DNA of 64,000 nucleotides from Egibacteraceae bacterium. GTDB taxonomy: Bacteria > Actinomycetota > Nitriliruptoria > Euzebyales > Egibacteraceae. A program made the translations under genes and the position numbers. The DNA lies in NCBI GenBank assembly GCA_030447925.1, contig JAUJNX010000001.1:1146973-1210972 (forward strand), in the 5' to 3' direction. How positions within the stretch are numbered: position 1 is the first letter of the stretch; every line of letters begins with the position of its first letter. This document shows, in pieces, positions 43,017 through 51,737 of this stretch. Below the pieces are notes generated by a model. That model ran no database searches and had not been told where the DNA came from. It saw only the letters and a program-made list of their open reading frames with translations.

Positions 43017-43862
43017 GTGCGGGCGGCGGACGGCGATGCGGCGGTGGTGCGGCGGGGCTACGCCGCGCTGCTGCCCCTGCTCGCCGCGCGGCCGGTCGAC
43101 CCGCCGCGCGACCTCGGCCTGGAGCTGTGGACGTTCTCCTGCCAGCGCGACCTCCCCGAGCAGGTCGCCAGCCTGCGGTCGTTCCTGCGCCACGCCGGGC
43201 GGCCCCGGCGGATCACCGTCGTCTCCGACGGCTCGCACGCGCCCGCCGCCCGCGCCCTGCTCGCGCGCCTGGACCCGGTCGTGCGCGTCGTGGACTGGGA
43301 TCGGGTGGCCGGCTCGGAGGTGCCCCGCGCCGTGCGCACCTGGGCCGACCGCGGGGACGGGGGCGCCGCCACCGCCATGGTCCGCAAGCTGGCCGTCGAG
43401 CTGTCGCTGCCGGTCGACGGCCCCACCGTCTACGCCGACGCCGACGTGCTGTTCTTCCCCGGCGCCGCCGACCTCGCCGACCTCGGCGCCGACGGCCGGC
43501 CCCGCTACCTGCCCGACTGCGGCGCCGGTTACCTCGACGACCGGCTGGCCGACCCCGACGACCCCGACCCGGTGAACGCCGGGTTCTTCGCCCTGCGCCG
43601 GCCCCTGGACTTCTCCGGGGCGCTGCGCCGCCTCGCCCGCCTCGGCGGCCCACCCCGGTTCCACACCGAGCAGACGGTGCTGCACGTCGCCCTGCACGAC
43701 AGCGGCGGGGTCCCGCTGGACCGCCGCCGCTTCGTCCTGTCGGTCGCCGACCTGCGCCGCCGCGGCGACGCCTTCGCCGCCGACGGCATCGTCCTGCGCC
43801 ACTACACCACCCCGGTGCGGCCCAAGCTGTGGCGGGCGGTGGCGGCCAGGGCGCGGCGGTAG
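43017..43862 (+). CDS. Glycosyltransferase-like protein with DxD motif
   Basis: The 281-residue protein resembles nucleotide-diphospho-sugar transferases. FSCQRDLPEQVASLRSFLRH precedes a beta-alpha stretch, and YADADVLFFPGAADL contains the DxD metal motif; NAGFFALRRPLDF follows. The exact family was not recognised. Start is GTG, supported by the upstream TAGGCG. The 3' end overlaps the convergent glycosyltransferase gene by 61 bases, more than usual, so one of the two ends may be wrong. Confidence 0.7.
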   Translation: MRAADGDAAVVRRGYAALLPLLAARPVDPPRDLGLELWTFSCQRDLPEQVASLRSFLRHAGRPRRITVVSDGSHAPAARALLARLDPVVRVVDWDRVAGSEVPRAVRTWADRGDGGAATAMVRKLAVELSLPVDGPTVYADADVLFFPGAADLADLGADGRPRYLPDCGAGYLDDRLADPDDPDPVNAGFFALRRPLDFSGALRRLARLGGPPRFHTEQTVLHVALHDSGGVPLDRRRFVLSVADLRRRGDAFAADGIVLRHYTTPVRPKLWRAVAARARR

Positions 43863-44993
43863 GCGTCCTCGACCTCGTCGACCATGCGGTCGTGGGTGAG
43901 GTCCGCCGCCCGGCGGCGCCCCGCGGTGCCCAGGGCCAGCGCCCGCGCCGGGTCGGTGAGGACCGCCCGAAGCGCCGCGGCGAGGGCGACCGCGTCGCCG
44001 GGGGGCACCAGCAGGGCCTCGCGCCCGTCGCGCACCTGGTCGGGGATCCCGCCGACGGCGCTGGCGACCACGGGCACGCCGGCGGTCAGGGCCTCGAGGA
44101 CGACCAGCGGGCTGGCCGCGCGGCGCGACCCGCGGGCTGCCGTCGCTGCGCGACGGCACCGCCAGGACGTCCAGCCCTGCGATCAGCCGCGCGGCGTCGG
44201 GCCGGAACCCGCAGAAGGCGACGGCGTCGCCCAGGCCCAGGCGCCGGGCCAGCGCCTCGAGGCGCGGGCGGACCGGCCCGTCGCCCACCACGGTGATGCG
44301 CAGGTCCGGGAGGCCGGGCCGCAGCAGGGCGGCGGCGCGCAGCAGGACGTCCCCGCCCTTCTCCGGCGCCAGCCGGCAGACCAGCCCGACCACCGGTCCC
44401 GGGCCCCCGCCGGCTCGGGGCGGGGCCGGGCGCGCGGGCGGGCCGGCCAGGGTGACGACCGCCGGCAGGACGGTGGTGATCCGGCCGGCGGGGACGGCGT
44501 AGCCGTCGCGCAGCAGGGCGGCGATCGCCGAGGACACCGCCAGGATGGCGGCGGCCCGGGCGTAGACCCACCGGCTGGCCAGCCGGTGGGCGGGGGAGCG
44601 CCACGGCGCCTCGGTGTGCTCGGTCAGCAGCAGCGGGACGCCGGTGCGCCCGGTCGCCACCGCGGCGGCGACGGTGCTGGCCCAGATGTGGGCGTGGACG
44701 ACGTCCCACCCGCCCGCCCGCACCAGCCCCCGCAGCCCGCGGGCGAAGGCGGGGCTGAACCGCCGCTTGGCCAGGCGCCCCGTCAGCGCGACGACGGGGA
44801 CGCCCGCGCGCGCCAGGGCGGCGACCAGGTCCGCGTGCGCCGGCCCCGGCGCCCCCGCGACGACCGAGCACGCCACCGTCACCTGGTGCCCCCGGCCGGC
44901 CAGCTCCACCGCCAGGCCGACCACGTGGCGTTCCGCCCCGCCGCCGTCGAGTGAGTCCACGACCAGCAGCACCCGCAGCGGCTCCGCGCCCAC
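43802..44993 (-). pseudogene. Glycosyltransferase family 4, frameshifted as read
   Basis: From GTG at 44993 the frame gives LRVLLVVDSLDGGGAERHVV, WDVVHAHIWASTVAAAVATG, TEHTEAPWRSPAHRLASRWV and VVGLVCRLAPEKGGDVLL, up to LDVLAVPSRSDGSP. It then loses sense; a second frame resumes with ASPLVVLEALTAGVPVVASA and VGGIPDQVRDGREALLVPPG. Removing one base at about 44131 links them into a normal GT4 enzyme of about 396 residues with an intact donor site. A sequencing slip is as likely as a real mutation. Confidence 0.82.
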
Positions 44994-45087
44994 GGTCCTC
45001 CTCTTCCCCTGCAGGAACCCTGCGACCCCCTCCGGGGAGCTACCCCATGTCGGTTTCGGCTACGCAGCGCAGGGAAGGCGCCACGTC

Positions 45088-45909
45088 ATGCCCGACGCCA
45101 TCACCCTGGTCCTGCCCACGTACAACCGTGCGGCCGCGCTGGTCGAGACCCTCCCGTGGCTGCTGAAGCTGGACGGGATCACCGAGTTCGTCGTCGTGGA
45201 CGACGGCTCCGCCGACGACACCGCCGAGGTGGTCACGGCCCTGCGCGACCCCCGGGTGCGCCTCCTGCGCCGCGCGCGCAACGCCGGCGCGCCAGCCGCC
45301 CGCAACCTGGGTGCCCTGGCCGCGACCGGGGACTGGGTGCTGTTCGGCGAGGACGACTGCCGGTTCCCGCCCGACTACGCGACCATCCTGCGCGCCGAGG
45401 CGCTGGCCCACCGCGCCGACATCGTGGGCGCACCCATGGTCCACCCGGGCCCCGACGGCGACGTCGAGGCCGCGCTGGCCGCCGCCCGCGCCCGGCGCGA
45501 CGGCGCCAACGGCCTCGACGAGGTCGCGGGCTTCCCCGACGCCCCGCTGGTGACGCCGCTGCTGCCCGCCCCCGCGCTGGTGCGCCGCGCGGTGTTCGAC
45601 CGCGTCCGCTTCGACGCCGGCTACCGCGGCAACGCCTACCGCGAGGAGACCGACTTCTTCCTGCGCGCCGTGGAGATGGGCTTCCGCTGCCTGCTGACCC
45701 CGGCGACGTTCTTCTGGGAGGCGGGCCGCTGGGCGGGCGGGCAGCAGCGCCCGCGCGCGGCCACCGAGTGGTGGACGGTGCGCAACAACTGGCGCTTCCT
45801 GCGCCGCCATGCTGCCTGGCTGGCGCGCGAGGGCCTGGTCACCTCGCCGGCGCACGAGCAGGCGGCCTTCGTCGCCCGCCGCGCCCGCCGGCTGGCCCGT
45901 CAGACGTAG
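45088..45909 (+). CDS. Glycosyltransferase family 2 (GT-A)
   Basis: The 273-residue enzyme has the GT2 core: ITLVLPTYNRAAALVETLPW, EFVVVDDGSADDTAEVV, RNAGAPAARNLGALAATGDW, FGEDDCRFPPDY (metal site) and YREETDFFLRAVEMGFRCLL (acceptor-side acidic motif). It should add a single sugar from a nucleotide donor. GGGAAGG lies about 9 bases before the ATG. It overlaps the convergent DUF1707 gene by 10 bases. Confidence 0.92.
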   Translation: MPDAITLVLPTYNRAAALVETLPWLLKLDGITEFVVVDDGSADDTAEVVTALRDPRVRLLRRARNAGAPAARNLGALAATGDWVLFGEDDCRFPPDYATILRAEALAHRADIVGAPMVHPGPDGDVEAALAAARARRDGANGLDEVAGFPDAPLVTPLLPAPALVRRAVFDRVRFDAGYRGNAYREETDFFLRAVEMGFRCLLTPATFFWEAGRWAGGQQRPRAATEWWTVRNNWRFLRRHAAWLAREGLVTSPAHEQAAFVARRARRLARQT

Positions 45910-46385
45910 CGCGTCGCGTCGGCCGGGCGGTCCCAGCCCCTGTCCCGGTCCCAGCTCCCGGGGCGGCCACCGCCCCGGTGGCCGGGGCCGCCCCAACCGC
46001 CCCGGCGCCCCGCGAACGCGAAGAACAGCAGGGGCCAGAACGGGAAGAACCAGAAGCCCGTGGTTGCGCCCACGACGATCCACACGGCCAGGACCGCGAC
46101 GCCCACGAGCGGCGCGGCGGGCCGACCCGGGCGCCGGCGGGGGACGGCGCCCCCCGGCCGGAGGGCGGCCGGCGAGCCCGGGACCGGGCTGTCGCCGGGC
46201 AGCGGGGGCAGCTCGCGCTCCGCGCGGCGCAGCTCGGCGGCGGTGCGCGCCGCGTAGACCTCGCCCATGCGGTCCGCCAGCTCGTCCAGCGTCAGCCGCC
46301 CGTCGGCCGCGTGGCGCTCCAGGCGGCCCCGGACGTGCTCGCGCTCCGCGTCGCCGATGCGCAGATCCCCGTCCGTCGTGCTCAT
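45900..46385 (-). CDS. DUF1707 protein with C-terminal membrane segment
   Basis: The 161-residue protein begins with the DUF1707 domain (LRIGDAEREHVRGRLERHAA, DGRLTLDELADRMGEVYAAR), then a Pro/Arg linker, a hydrophobic hairpin (VGVAVLAVWIVVGATTGFWF and FPFWPLLFFAFA) and a Gly/Arg-rich tail. DUF1707 is frequent in actinobacterial membrane proteins of unknown job. ATG at 46385 is the start of the conserved domain. Confidence 0.85.
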   Translation of the reverse strand: MSTTDGDLRIGDAEREHVRGRLERHAADGRLTLDELADRMGEVYAARTAAELRRAERELPPLPGDSPVPGSPAALRPGGAVPRRRPGRPAAPLVGVAVLAVWIVVGATTGFWFFPFWPLLFFAFAGRRGGWGGPGHRGGGRPGSWDRDRGWDRPADATRYV

Positions 46386-46477
46386 TCCCCGGTCCGATCG
46401 CTCGCGTGCTCGTCGGGGGAGCGTGCACCCCCGCGGCGGCGCGGGCGATCCGGCGGGCCGGTCAACCGCGGGTGGGG

Positions 46478-47098
46478 CTAGCTGGGGGTCCCGGCTGCCG
46501 CGGCCCAGACGCCGTACAGCGGGTCGCCGGGGGAGCGCGGCGGGGTCCGCAGCGCCGCCTGCGCCGGCCCGAACGCCCCGGACGCCGCGAAGTAGGCGCG
46601 CACGATGTCGACCCGGCCCGCGTCGTCGGTGGCGAGCCACCCGCGCACGGCCTTGGTGGGGAAGCAGCGGTTGGAGAAGGTGCAGACGAACAGGCCGCCG
46701 GGGCGCAGGACCCGGCCGACCTCGCGGAACACCTCGACGGGCCGGGTGAGGTAGTCCACCGAGACGCAGCAGGTGGCCGCGTCGATCGTGGCGTCCTCGA
46801 AGGGCAGGGCGGGGTCGGCGTTGAGGTCCTGGACGACGGTCTCCGCCGCCGCGGTGTTGGCCGCCAGCTCGTCGGGGTTGAGGCCCAGGGCGATGAGGTG
46901 CGCGGGCGGGGTGCGGAAGTGCGACACCCACGACGACATCAGGTCCAGCACGGTTCCGCCGAGCCCCAGCTCCTCGTAGAGGGCGCCGACCGCGGCGATC
47001 GCGCGGTCGTCGATGTGGGTCACGAACCTGGGGCTGTCGTAGAACGAGGGGTCGGGCGACGGGTCGGCGCGGTCGAGGAAGCCGGGCGGGAAGGTCAC
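46478..47098 (-). CDS. Class I SAM-dependent methyltransferase
   Basis: The 206-residue protein has GGTVLDLMSSWVSHF (modified motif I), DATIDAATCCVSVDYLTRPV and EVFREVGRVLRPGGLFVCTF, characteristic of a small methyltransferase family near MenG/UbiE. Motif I is Asp-Leu-Met-Ser rather than the GxGxG signature, as seen in this subfamily. GTG at 47098 overlaps the pncA stop, so it is coupled to NAD salvage genes, although no link to NAD is known. Confidence 0.82.
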   Translation of the reverse strand: MTFPPGFLDRADPSPDPSFYDSPRFVTHIDDRAIAAVGALYEELGLGGTVLDLMSSWVSHFRTPPAHLIALGLNPDELAANTAAAETVVQDLNADPALPFEDATIDAATCCVSVDYLTRPVEVFREVGRVLRPGGLFVCTFSNRCFPTKAVRGWLATDDAGRVDIVRAYFAASGAFGPAQAALRTPPRSPGDPLYGVWAAAAGTPS

Positions 47099-47673
47099 CC
47101 CACCAGCTCCACGCCGGCGTCGCGCAGCTCGTCCAGGGCGCGCGTGACCGTCGCCGGCGCCACCCCGGCCGCGAGGTCCAGCAGCACGCGGGTGCGGAAG
47201 CCCAGGCCGGCGGCGTCCTTGGCGGTGGCCCGGACGCAGTGGTCGGTGGCGATGCCGACCACGTCGACCTCGCCGACGTCCAGGCCGCGCAGGTAGGCCG
47301 ACAGGGGCCGCAGCCGGCTGTCGACCCCGTCGAAGCCGGAGTACCCGTCGTCGTACTGGCCCTTGCTGAAGACCTCGTCGACGACGGCGGCCGGACCCCC
47401 CGGCAGCGCGTCGCGCAGCGCCGGGTGGTACTCCGCGCCGGGCGTGCCGGCCACGCAGTGGGCCGGCCAGGTGCGCACGTAGTCGGGGGCGTCGGAGAAG
47501 TGCCGGCCGGGCTCGACGTGCCAGTCGCGGGTCGCGGCCACGGTGTCGTAGCCGTGGTCGGACGCCAGCAGGGCGGCGATGCGCTCGGCGACCGCGTTGC
47601 CGCCGGCGACCGCGAGCGCGCCGCCCTCGCAGAAGTCCACCTGCACGTCGATGACGACGAGTGCGCGGGTCAT
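47095..47673 (-). CDS. pncA: Nicotinamidase
   Basis: The 192-residue isochorismatase-fold enzyme converts nicotinamide to nicotinate. The catalytic triad is visible: Asp in VVIDVQVDFCEGG, Lys in VDEVFSKGQYDDG and Cys in VVGIATDHCVRATAKDA; the metal site DWH is in ATRDWHVEPGRHF. The ATG overlaps the pncB stop (ATGA). With PncB it forms the two-step salvage of nicotinamide into NAD. Confidence 0.93.
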   Translation of the reverse strand: MTRALVVIDVQVDFCEGGALAVAGGNAVAERIAALLASDHGYDTVAATRDWHVEPGRHFSDAPDYVRTWPAHCVAGTPGAEYHPALRDALPGGPAAVVDEVFSKGQYDDGYSGFDGVDSRLRPLSAYLRGLDVGEVDVVGIATDHCVRATAKDAAGLGFRTRVLLDLAAGVAPATVTRALDELRDAGVELVG

Positions 47674-48986
47674 GGGCCGGTCCTCTCCTCCACGGCGGTG
47701 CGGGTCGGGATCGCGGGCGGGCCGGGGTCCAGGCGGTGCGCGGCGGCGGGCAGCTCGCGCTTGGCGGCCTGGTGGGCGGCGCGCAGCTCCACGGCGGGCG
47801 GCAGCGCCCGCGGCTCGCCGCCGGCCCAGATGGGCACCTGGAGGCTGCGCGCGCCGGCGGGCGCGGGCCCGTCGCCGGTCACCACGACCTCCGCCACCGC
47901 CGTCCCCGCGTCGTCGCGGTCGCGCCACGCGCGCTTGCGCCCGCCGGTGGTGGCCTTGACCCCGCCGCGCTTGGCGACCGGGCGGTACGGGGCGCCGGGG
48001 GCGTCCGCGATCGCCACCAGCTTGTAGATGAACTCGCCGGTCGGCGCGCCCGACCCGGTCACCAGGTGGGTGCCGACGCCGTATGCGTCGACGGGCACGT
48101 CGCGCAGGGCCGCGATGCTGTGCTCGTCGAGGTCGCCCGACACCACGATGCGCGTCCCCGGGGCGCCCAGCTCGTCCAGCCGCGCGCGGGTCGCGACCAC
48201 CTCCGCCGCCAGGTCGCCGGAGTCGATGCGCACCGCCCCCAGGCCGGGCCCCGCCGCGGCCACCGCGCGCTCCAGCCCGCGGTCGACGTCGTAGGTGTCC
48301 ACGAGCAGGGTCGTGCCGGCGCCCAGGGTCGCGACCTGGGCGCGGAAGGCGGTGTCCTCGTCGGCGAAGGCCAGGGTGAAGGCGTGCGCGCTGGTGCCCG
48401 AGGTCGGGACCCCCCAGCGGCGCCCGGCCTCCAGGTTGGAGGTCGCGGCGAACCCGGTCAGCCAGGCCGCCCTGGCCGCGGCGACCGCGGCGCCCTCGTG
48501 CGCCCGGCGGGACCCGAACTCCAGCAGCGGCCGTCCCTCGGCCGCGGTGACCATCCGTGCCGCCGCCGACGCCACCGCGGAGTCGTAGTTGAGGGTCGAC
48601 AGGATCAGGGTCTCCAGCAGCACCGACTCGGCGAACCCGCCCTCCACGCGCAGCACCGGCGAGCCCGGGAAGTACAGCTCGCCGTCGGGGTAGGCGGTGA
48701 TGGTGCCGCCGAAGCGGTGCCGGGCCAGCCAGTCGCGGGTGCGGGCGGGCACCACGTCGTGGGCCGCGAGCCAGTCCAGCTCCTCCGGCCCGAACACGAA
48801 GGAGCGCAGCGACTCGACCAGCCGGCCCACGCCCGCGACCACGCCGTAGCGCCGGCCCTCCGGCAGGCGGCGGGCGAAGACCTCGAAGACGCTGGGCCGG
48901 TCCGCGATGCCGGCGTCCAGGGCCGCGGCGACCATGGTCAGCTCGTACTGGTCGGTCGCGAACGCCGTCGATCCCGCGCGGGTCAC
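47670..48986 (-). CDS. pncB: Nicotinate phosphoribosyltransferase
   Basis: The 438-residue enzyme joins nicotinate to PRPP. Seen: STAFATDQYELTMVAAALDA at the N-terminus, LLEFGSRRAHEGAAVAAARA, TSGTSAHAFTLAF, VDTYDVDRGLERAV and VRIDSGDLAAEV, all family motifs. The GTG start at 48986 is fixed by TAGCGT seven bases upstream. It leads the minus-strand NAD-salvage operon pncB-pncA-methyltransferase. Confidence 0.94.
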   Translation of the reverse strand: MTRAGSTAFATDQYELTMVAAALDAGIADRPSVFEVFARRLPEGRRYGVVAGVGRLVESLRSFVFGPEELDWLAAHDVVPARTRDWLARHRFGGTITAYPDGELYFPGSPVLRVEGGFAESVLLETLILSTLNYDSAVASAAARMVTAAEGRPLLEFGSRRAHEGAAVAAARAAWLTGFAATSNLEAGRRWGVPTSGTSAHAFTLAFADEDTAFRAQVATLGAGTTLLVDTYDVDRGLERAVAAAGPGLGAVRIDSGDLAAEVVATRARLDELGAPGTRIVVSGDLDEHSIAALRDVPVDAYGVGTHLVTGSGAPTGEFIYKLVAIADAPGAPYRPVAKRGGVKATTGGRKRAWRDRDDAGTAVAEVVVTGDGPAPAGARSLQVPIWAGGEPRALPPAVELRAAHQAAKRELPAAAHRLDPGPPAIPTRTAVEERTGP

Positions 48987-48993
48987 CGGCCCG

Positions 48994-48999
48994 ACGCTA
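48994..48999 (-). promoter_or_regulatory. -10 box of pncB (leaderless)
   Basis: On the minus strand TAGCGT is followed by 7 bases and the pncB GTG. A long inverted repeat lies about 50 bases further upstream. Confidence 0.55.
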
Positions 49000-49047
49000 C
49001 GGTCCGGGCCGTCCCGTCGCAACGGCACCGCCGTCTCCCCCCATCGG

Positions 49048-49099
49048 GGGGTGCGGTCGGGGGAGGACAGGAGGACCCCGTCTCCCCCGACCGCACCCC
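49048..49099. repeat. 18-bp perfect inverted repeat between divergent genes
   Basis: GGGGTGCGGTCGGGGGAG at 49048-49065 and its exact complement at 49082-49099 are separated by 16 bases. The left arm shares six bases with another possible hairpin (C6-ATC-G6, about 49037-49051), so the two would exclude each other. It lies between pncB and a histidine kinase gene. It may be a regulator-binding palindrome, an RNA switch or a transcription barrier. Confidence 0.75.
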
Positions 49100-49232
49100 T
49101 CCGTCCCCCGTCTGCACTGGTCCGGCCGAGGCATTTGCAGATCAGCCCCCTCCTGCGCCTCGACTTCGCCGCGTCGCACCACGCACAGTGCGGGGATACC
49201 GCACGGTGTGGAGGACGAAAGGGCGTCGACGG

Positions 49233-50570
49233 ATGCAGCGCCTGGCGCGCGGCCTGATCGGCCACCTGCCCAGGGGCGGGGGGCTGGACGAGGACCGCCG
49301 GCGCGCCCTCCAGCGCCTCCTGACCGCGGTGCTGGCGCTGCACGTCCCCGCCCTCGCGCTGGTCGGGCTGCTGGCGGGCTGGTCGCCCGCCGGCCTCCTG
49401 CTCGCGCTCGCACCCGTCGGGGTGGCGCTGGCCCTCGCCGCCCGCGCGCCGGCCATGATCGCGGCGACCGCCTCGGCGCTGGGGCTGGTGGCCGCGTCCG
49501 CCGCCATCGCCGCGGTGCCGGGCGGCGCCACCGCGGCCGCCCTCCACGCCGTCGTCGTCCTGGGGCTGGTGGCGCTGTACCACGACTGGACCCCGTTCCT
49601 GGCCGCGACCGTCGCGGCCGTCGCGGCCCTGGCCGCCGCCGAGGTCCTGCGCCCCGGCGCGCCGGGGCCCCAGGCGCTGGTCCCCGGCGCGTTCCTGCTG
49701 GCCGCCGCCGCCGTGCAGGTGCTGTGGTGGCGGCTCAACGAGCGCGTGCAGCACCAGTCGCGCGACTACTACCGCCAGCTCTACGAGGGGGAGCGGGCGC
49801 TGGTGGCCCACCTGCGCGAGGCGGAGCGCGTGAAGTCCGAGCTCGTGGCCGTCGTCGGCCACGAGTTCCGCACGCCGCTCGCGTCGATCATCGGCTACGC
49901 CCAGACCATCGAGAAGCGCTTCGACAAGATGGACCGCGCGACGCTGGTGACGTTCCTGCGCACCATCGACCGCCAGGCCCACCGGCTCGAGAAGGTCGTG
50001 GTCAACCTGCTGGCCAGTTCCGGCGGGATGCCCTCGACGCCCGACGCCGCCGCGGACCTCGAGCGCGTCGCCCTGCGCGTCGTGGACGACCTGGCCCGCC
50101 AGGACGGCGCCTGCGGGCACGTCATCGCGGTCGACGTCGAGCCCGGCCTGACCGTGCGCATGAGCGCGGAGAGCGCCGCGCGGGTGCTGGCCAACCTGCT
50201 CGACAACGCGGTGAAGTTCTCCACGCCGGGCACCGAGATCCGGCTGTCGGCCCGGCGGGTGGGCCAGACCGCGGTGCTGGAGGTCGCCGACCTCGGCAGC
50301 CCGATCGTCGACGGCGACCTCGAGCGCATCTTCGACCCCTTCGTGCAGGTCGACTCGTCGGACACCCGGCGCGTCGACGGCATCGGGCTGGGCCTGCACA
50401 CCGTCCGGCGGATCGTGGAGGTCCACGGCGGCAGCGTGCAGGTGCGCAACGCCGAGCCCTGGGTGGTGTTCACCGTGACCCTGCCCGCCGCCGTGGGCGC
50501 CGTCCCGCCCGTGATCGCCGCGCCGGCGCTGCCCGGCGCCCGGCGCCCGGCGTCGGAGGCGCGCCGTTAG
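49233..50570 (+). CDS. Membrane-bound sensor histidine kinase, orphan
   Basis: The 445-residue kinase has about five or six N-terminal helices (about 30-170), a linker with RVQHQSRDYYRQLYEGERAL, the H-box VVGHEFRTPLASIIGYAQTI, and an ATPase domain with ANLLDNAVKFSTPGTEIRLS (N box), EVADLGSPIVDG and GIGLGLHTVRRIVEVHGG. Compared with common kinases the G1 box is modified (DLGSPI, not DxGxG). No response regulator is adjacent. The ATG at 49233 has a weak AAAGGG ribosome site. Confidence 0.85.
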   Translation: MQRLARGLIGHLPRGGGLDEDRRRALQRLLTAVLALHVPALALVGLLAGWSPAGLLLALAPVGVALALAARAPAMIAATASALGLVAASAAIAAVPGGATAAALHAVVVLGLVALYHDWTPFLAATVAAVAALAAAEVLRPGAPGPQALVPGAFLLAAAAVQVLWWRLNERVQHQSRDYYRQLYEGERALVAHLREAERVKSELVAVVGHEFRTPLASIIGYAQTIEKRFDKMDRATLVTFLRTIDRQAHRLEKVVVNLLASSGGMPSTPDAAADLERVALRVVDDLARQDGACGHVIAVDVEPGLTVRMSAESAARVLANLLDNAVKFSTPGTEIRLSARRVGQTAVLEVADLGSPIVDGDLERIFDPFVQVDSSDTRRVDGIGLGLHTVRRIVEVHGGSVQVRNAEPWVVFTVTLPAAVGAVPPVIAAPALPGARRPASEARR

Positions 50571-50573
50571 CAT
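50568..50573 (+). promoter_or_regulatory. -10 box of selD (leaderless)
   Basis: TAGCAT lies exactly 7 bases before the ATG at 50581 and overlaps the stop codon of the kinase gene. It supports translation from 50581, upstream of the in-frame TGA, rather than from the GTG/CTG codons after it. Confidence 0.6.
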
Positions 50574-50580
50574 CGGCGGC

Positions 50581-51624
50581 ATGGACCCGACGACCCGGCG
50601 ACTCACGGAGTTCAGCCACGGCGCGGGGTGAGCGTGCAAGCTCGCCCCTGGCGACCTGGCGCAGGTGCTGCGCCGGCTGACTCCGACTGACAGCCCCGAC
50701 CTGCTCGTCGGCACCGAGACCGGTGACGACGCGGCGGTGTGGCGGCTCGATGACGACCGCGCCCTGGTGGTGACGGCCGACTTCATCACCCCCCTGGTCG
50801 ACGACGCCCGCGACTGGGGGCGCATCGCCGCGGCCAACGCGGTCAGCGACGTCTACGCGATGGGCGGGCGGCCGCTGCTCGCGCTCAACCTGGTCGGCTG
50901 GAACCGGGACGAGCTGTCGCTGGACGTGCTGGGCGACGTGCTCGACGGCGCCGCGGAGGTCGCGCGCGAGGGCCGCTTCGCCATCGCCGGGGGGCACACC
51001 GTCGACGACCCCGAGCCGAAGTACGGCCTGGCCGTGGTCGGTGAGGTCCACCCCGACCGGATCCTCACCAACGCCGGCCTGCGCCCCGGCGACGCGCTCG
51101 TGCTCACCAAGGCGCTGGGGGTCGGGATCACCGCGACCGCGCTGAAGCGCGGGGTCGCGCCGCGCGGGCTGGCGGCCGCGGCGGTCGCGTCGATGACCCG
51201 GCTGAACGGGCCCGCCGCGGCCGCGGCGCTCGCCGCCGGAGCGACCGGCGCGACCGACGTCACCGGCTTCGGCCTGCTGGGCCACCTGCGCAAGGCCGCC
51301 GAGGCGTCCGGCGTCGACGCCGAGGTGGACGTGGCGGCGGTGCCGCTGCTGGACGGCGTGCGCGACCTCGCCGCGGACGGGGTGGTGCCGGGCGGGACCC
51401 GGCGCAACCTCGCGTGGGCCGAGGAGGCGCTGGACCCCGGCGGCACCGACGAGGTGACCCGCCTGCTGCTCGCCGACGCCCAGACCTCGGGGGGCCTGCT
51501 GTTCGGCGCGGAGCCCGCGCGGGCGGCGGAGGCGGTGGCCGCCCTGCGCGCCGGCGGGCACGACGCGGCGGTGGTCGGCGCCCTGCGCGCCGGACCCGGG
51601 AGGATCCGGCTGAACGGCCGCTGA
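50581..51624 (+). CDS. selD: Selenide, water dikinase SelD, a selenoprotein (Sec at in-frame TGA)
   Basis: The frame from ATG at 50581 reads LTEFSHGAG, then TGA (50629-50631), then ACKLAPGDLAQVLRRL and continues to 51624, giving 347 residues. Known SelD has Cys or Sec exactly here (HGAG-C/U-xCK), so TGA is read as selenocysteine 17. Other motifs are intact: LLVGTETGDDAAVWRLDDDR, DFITPLVDDARDWGRIAAAN, SDVYAMGG, IAGGHTVDDPEPKYG and TGATDVTGFGLLGHL. The enzyme makes selenophosphate from selenide and ATP for Sec-tRNA synthesis, and therefore needs its own product to be made. A leaderless promoter fixes the start. selA, selB and tRNA-Sec must lie elsewhere. Confidence 0.92.
50650..50674 (+). promoter_or_regulatory. 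SECIS-like stem-loop after the Sec codon
   Basis: Starting 19 bases after the TGA, GGCG-ACCTG (50650-50658), loop GCG, CAGGT (50662-50666), a four-base bulge GCTG and CGCC (50671-50674) form a bulged stem-loop of 9 pairs. Bacterial SECIS elements lie at about this distance inside the coding region and bind SelB. The triloop is smaller than usual, so the exact fold is uncertain. Confidence 0.5.
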
Positions 51625-51730
51625 TGCACCTCAGGCGCCGGGCGGCCCATGCTGCACCTCAGGCGCGGGGCGGCCCATGCTGCACCTCAGGCGCCGGGCG
51701 GCCCATGCTGCACCTCAGGCGCCGGGCGGC
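51625..51730. repeat. 28-bp tandem repeat, nearly four copies
   Basis: Units begin TGCACCTCAGGCGCCGGGCG at 51625, 51653, 51681 and 51709; the last is cut to 22 bases. Copy 2 differs by one base. The array fills the whole gap between the selD stop and the -10 box of the next gene, so the number of copies could affect that promoter or the end of selD transcripts. It lacks the spacers of a CRISPR array. Confidence 0.93.
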
Positions 51731-51731
51731 T

Positions 51732-51737
51732 TAGGGT
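51732..51737 (+). promoter_or_regulatory. -10 box of the mec-cysO-cysM operon (leaderless)
   Basis: TAGGGT lies six bases before the ATG at 51744, directly after the 28-bp repeat array. The -35 position would fall inside the last repeat copy (about 51709-51714). Confidence 0.55.

Noticed and set aside
47670-50837. A 1,055-codon minus-strand frame extending pncB upstream
   Set aside because: The extension is opposite the kinase and selD genes; pncB has a proper promoter and start at 48986.
51625-51730. CRISPR array
   Set aside because: The 28-bp units are directly adjacent without variable spacers and there are no cas genes nearby.
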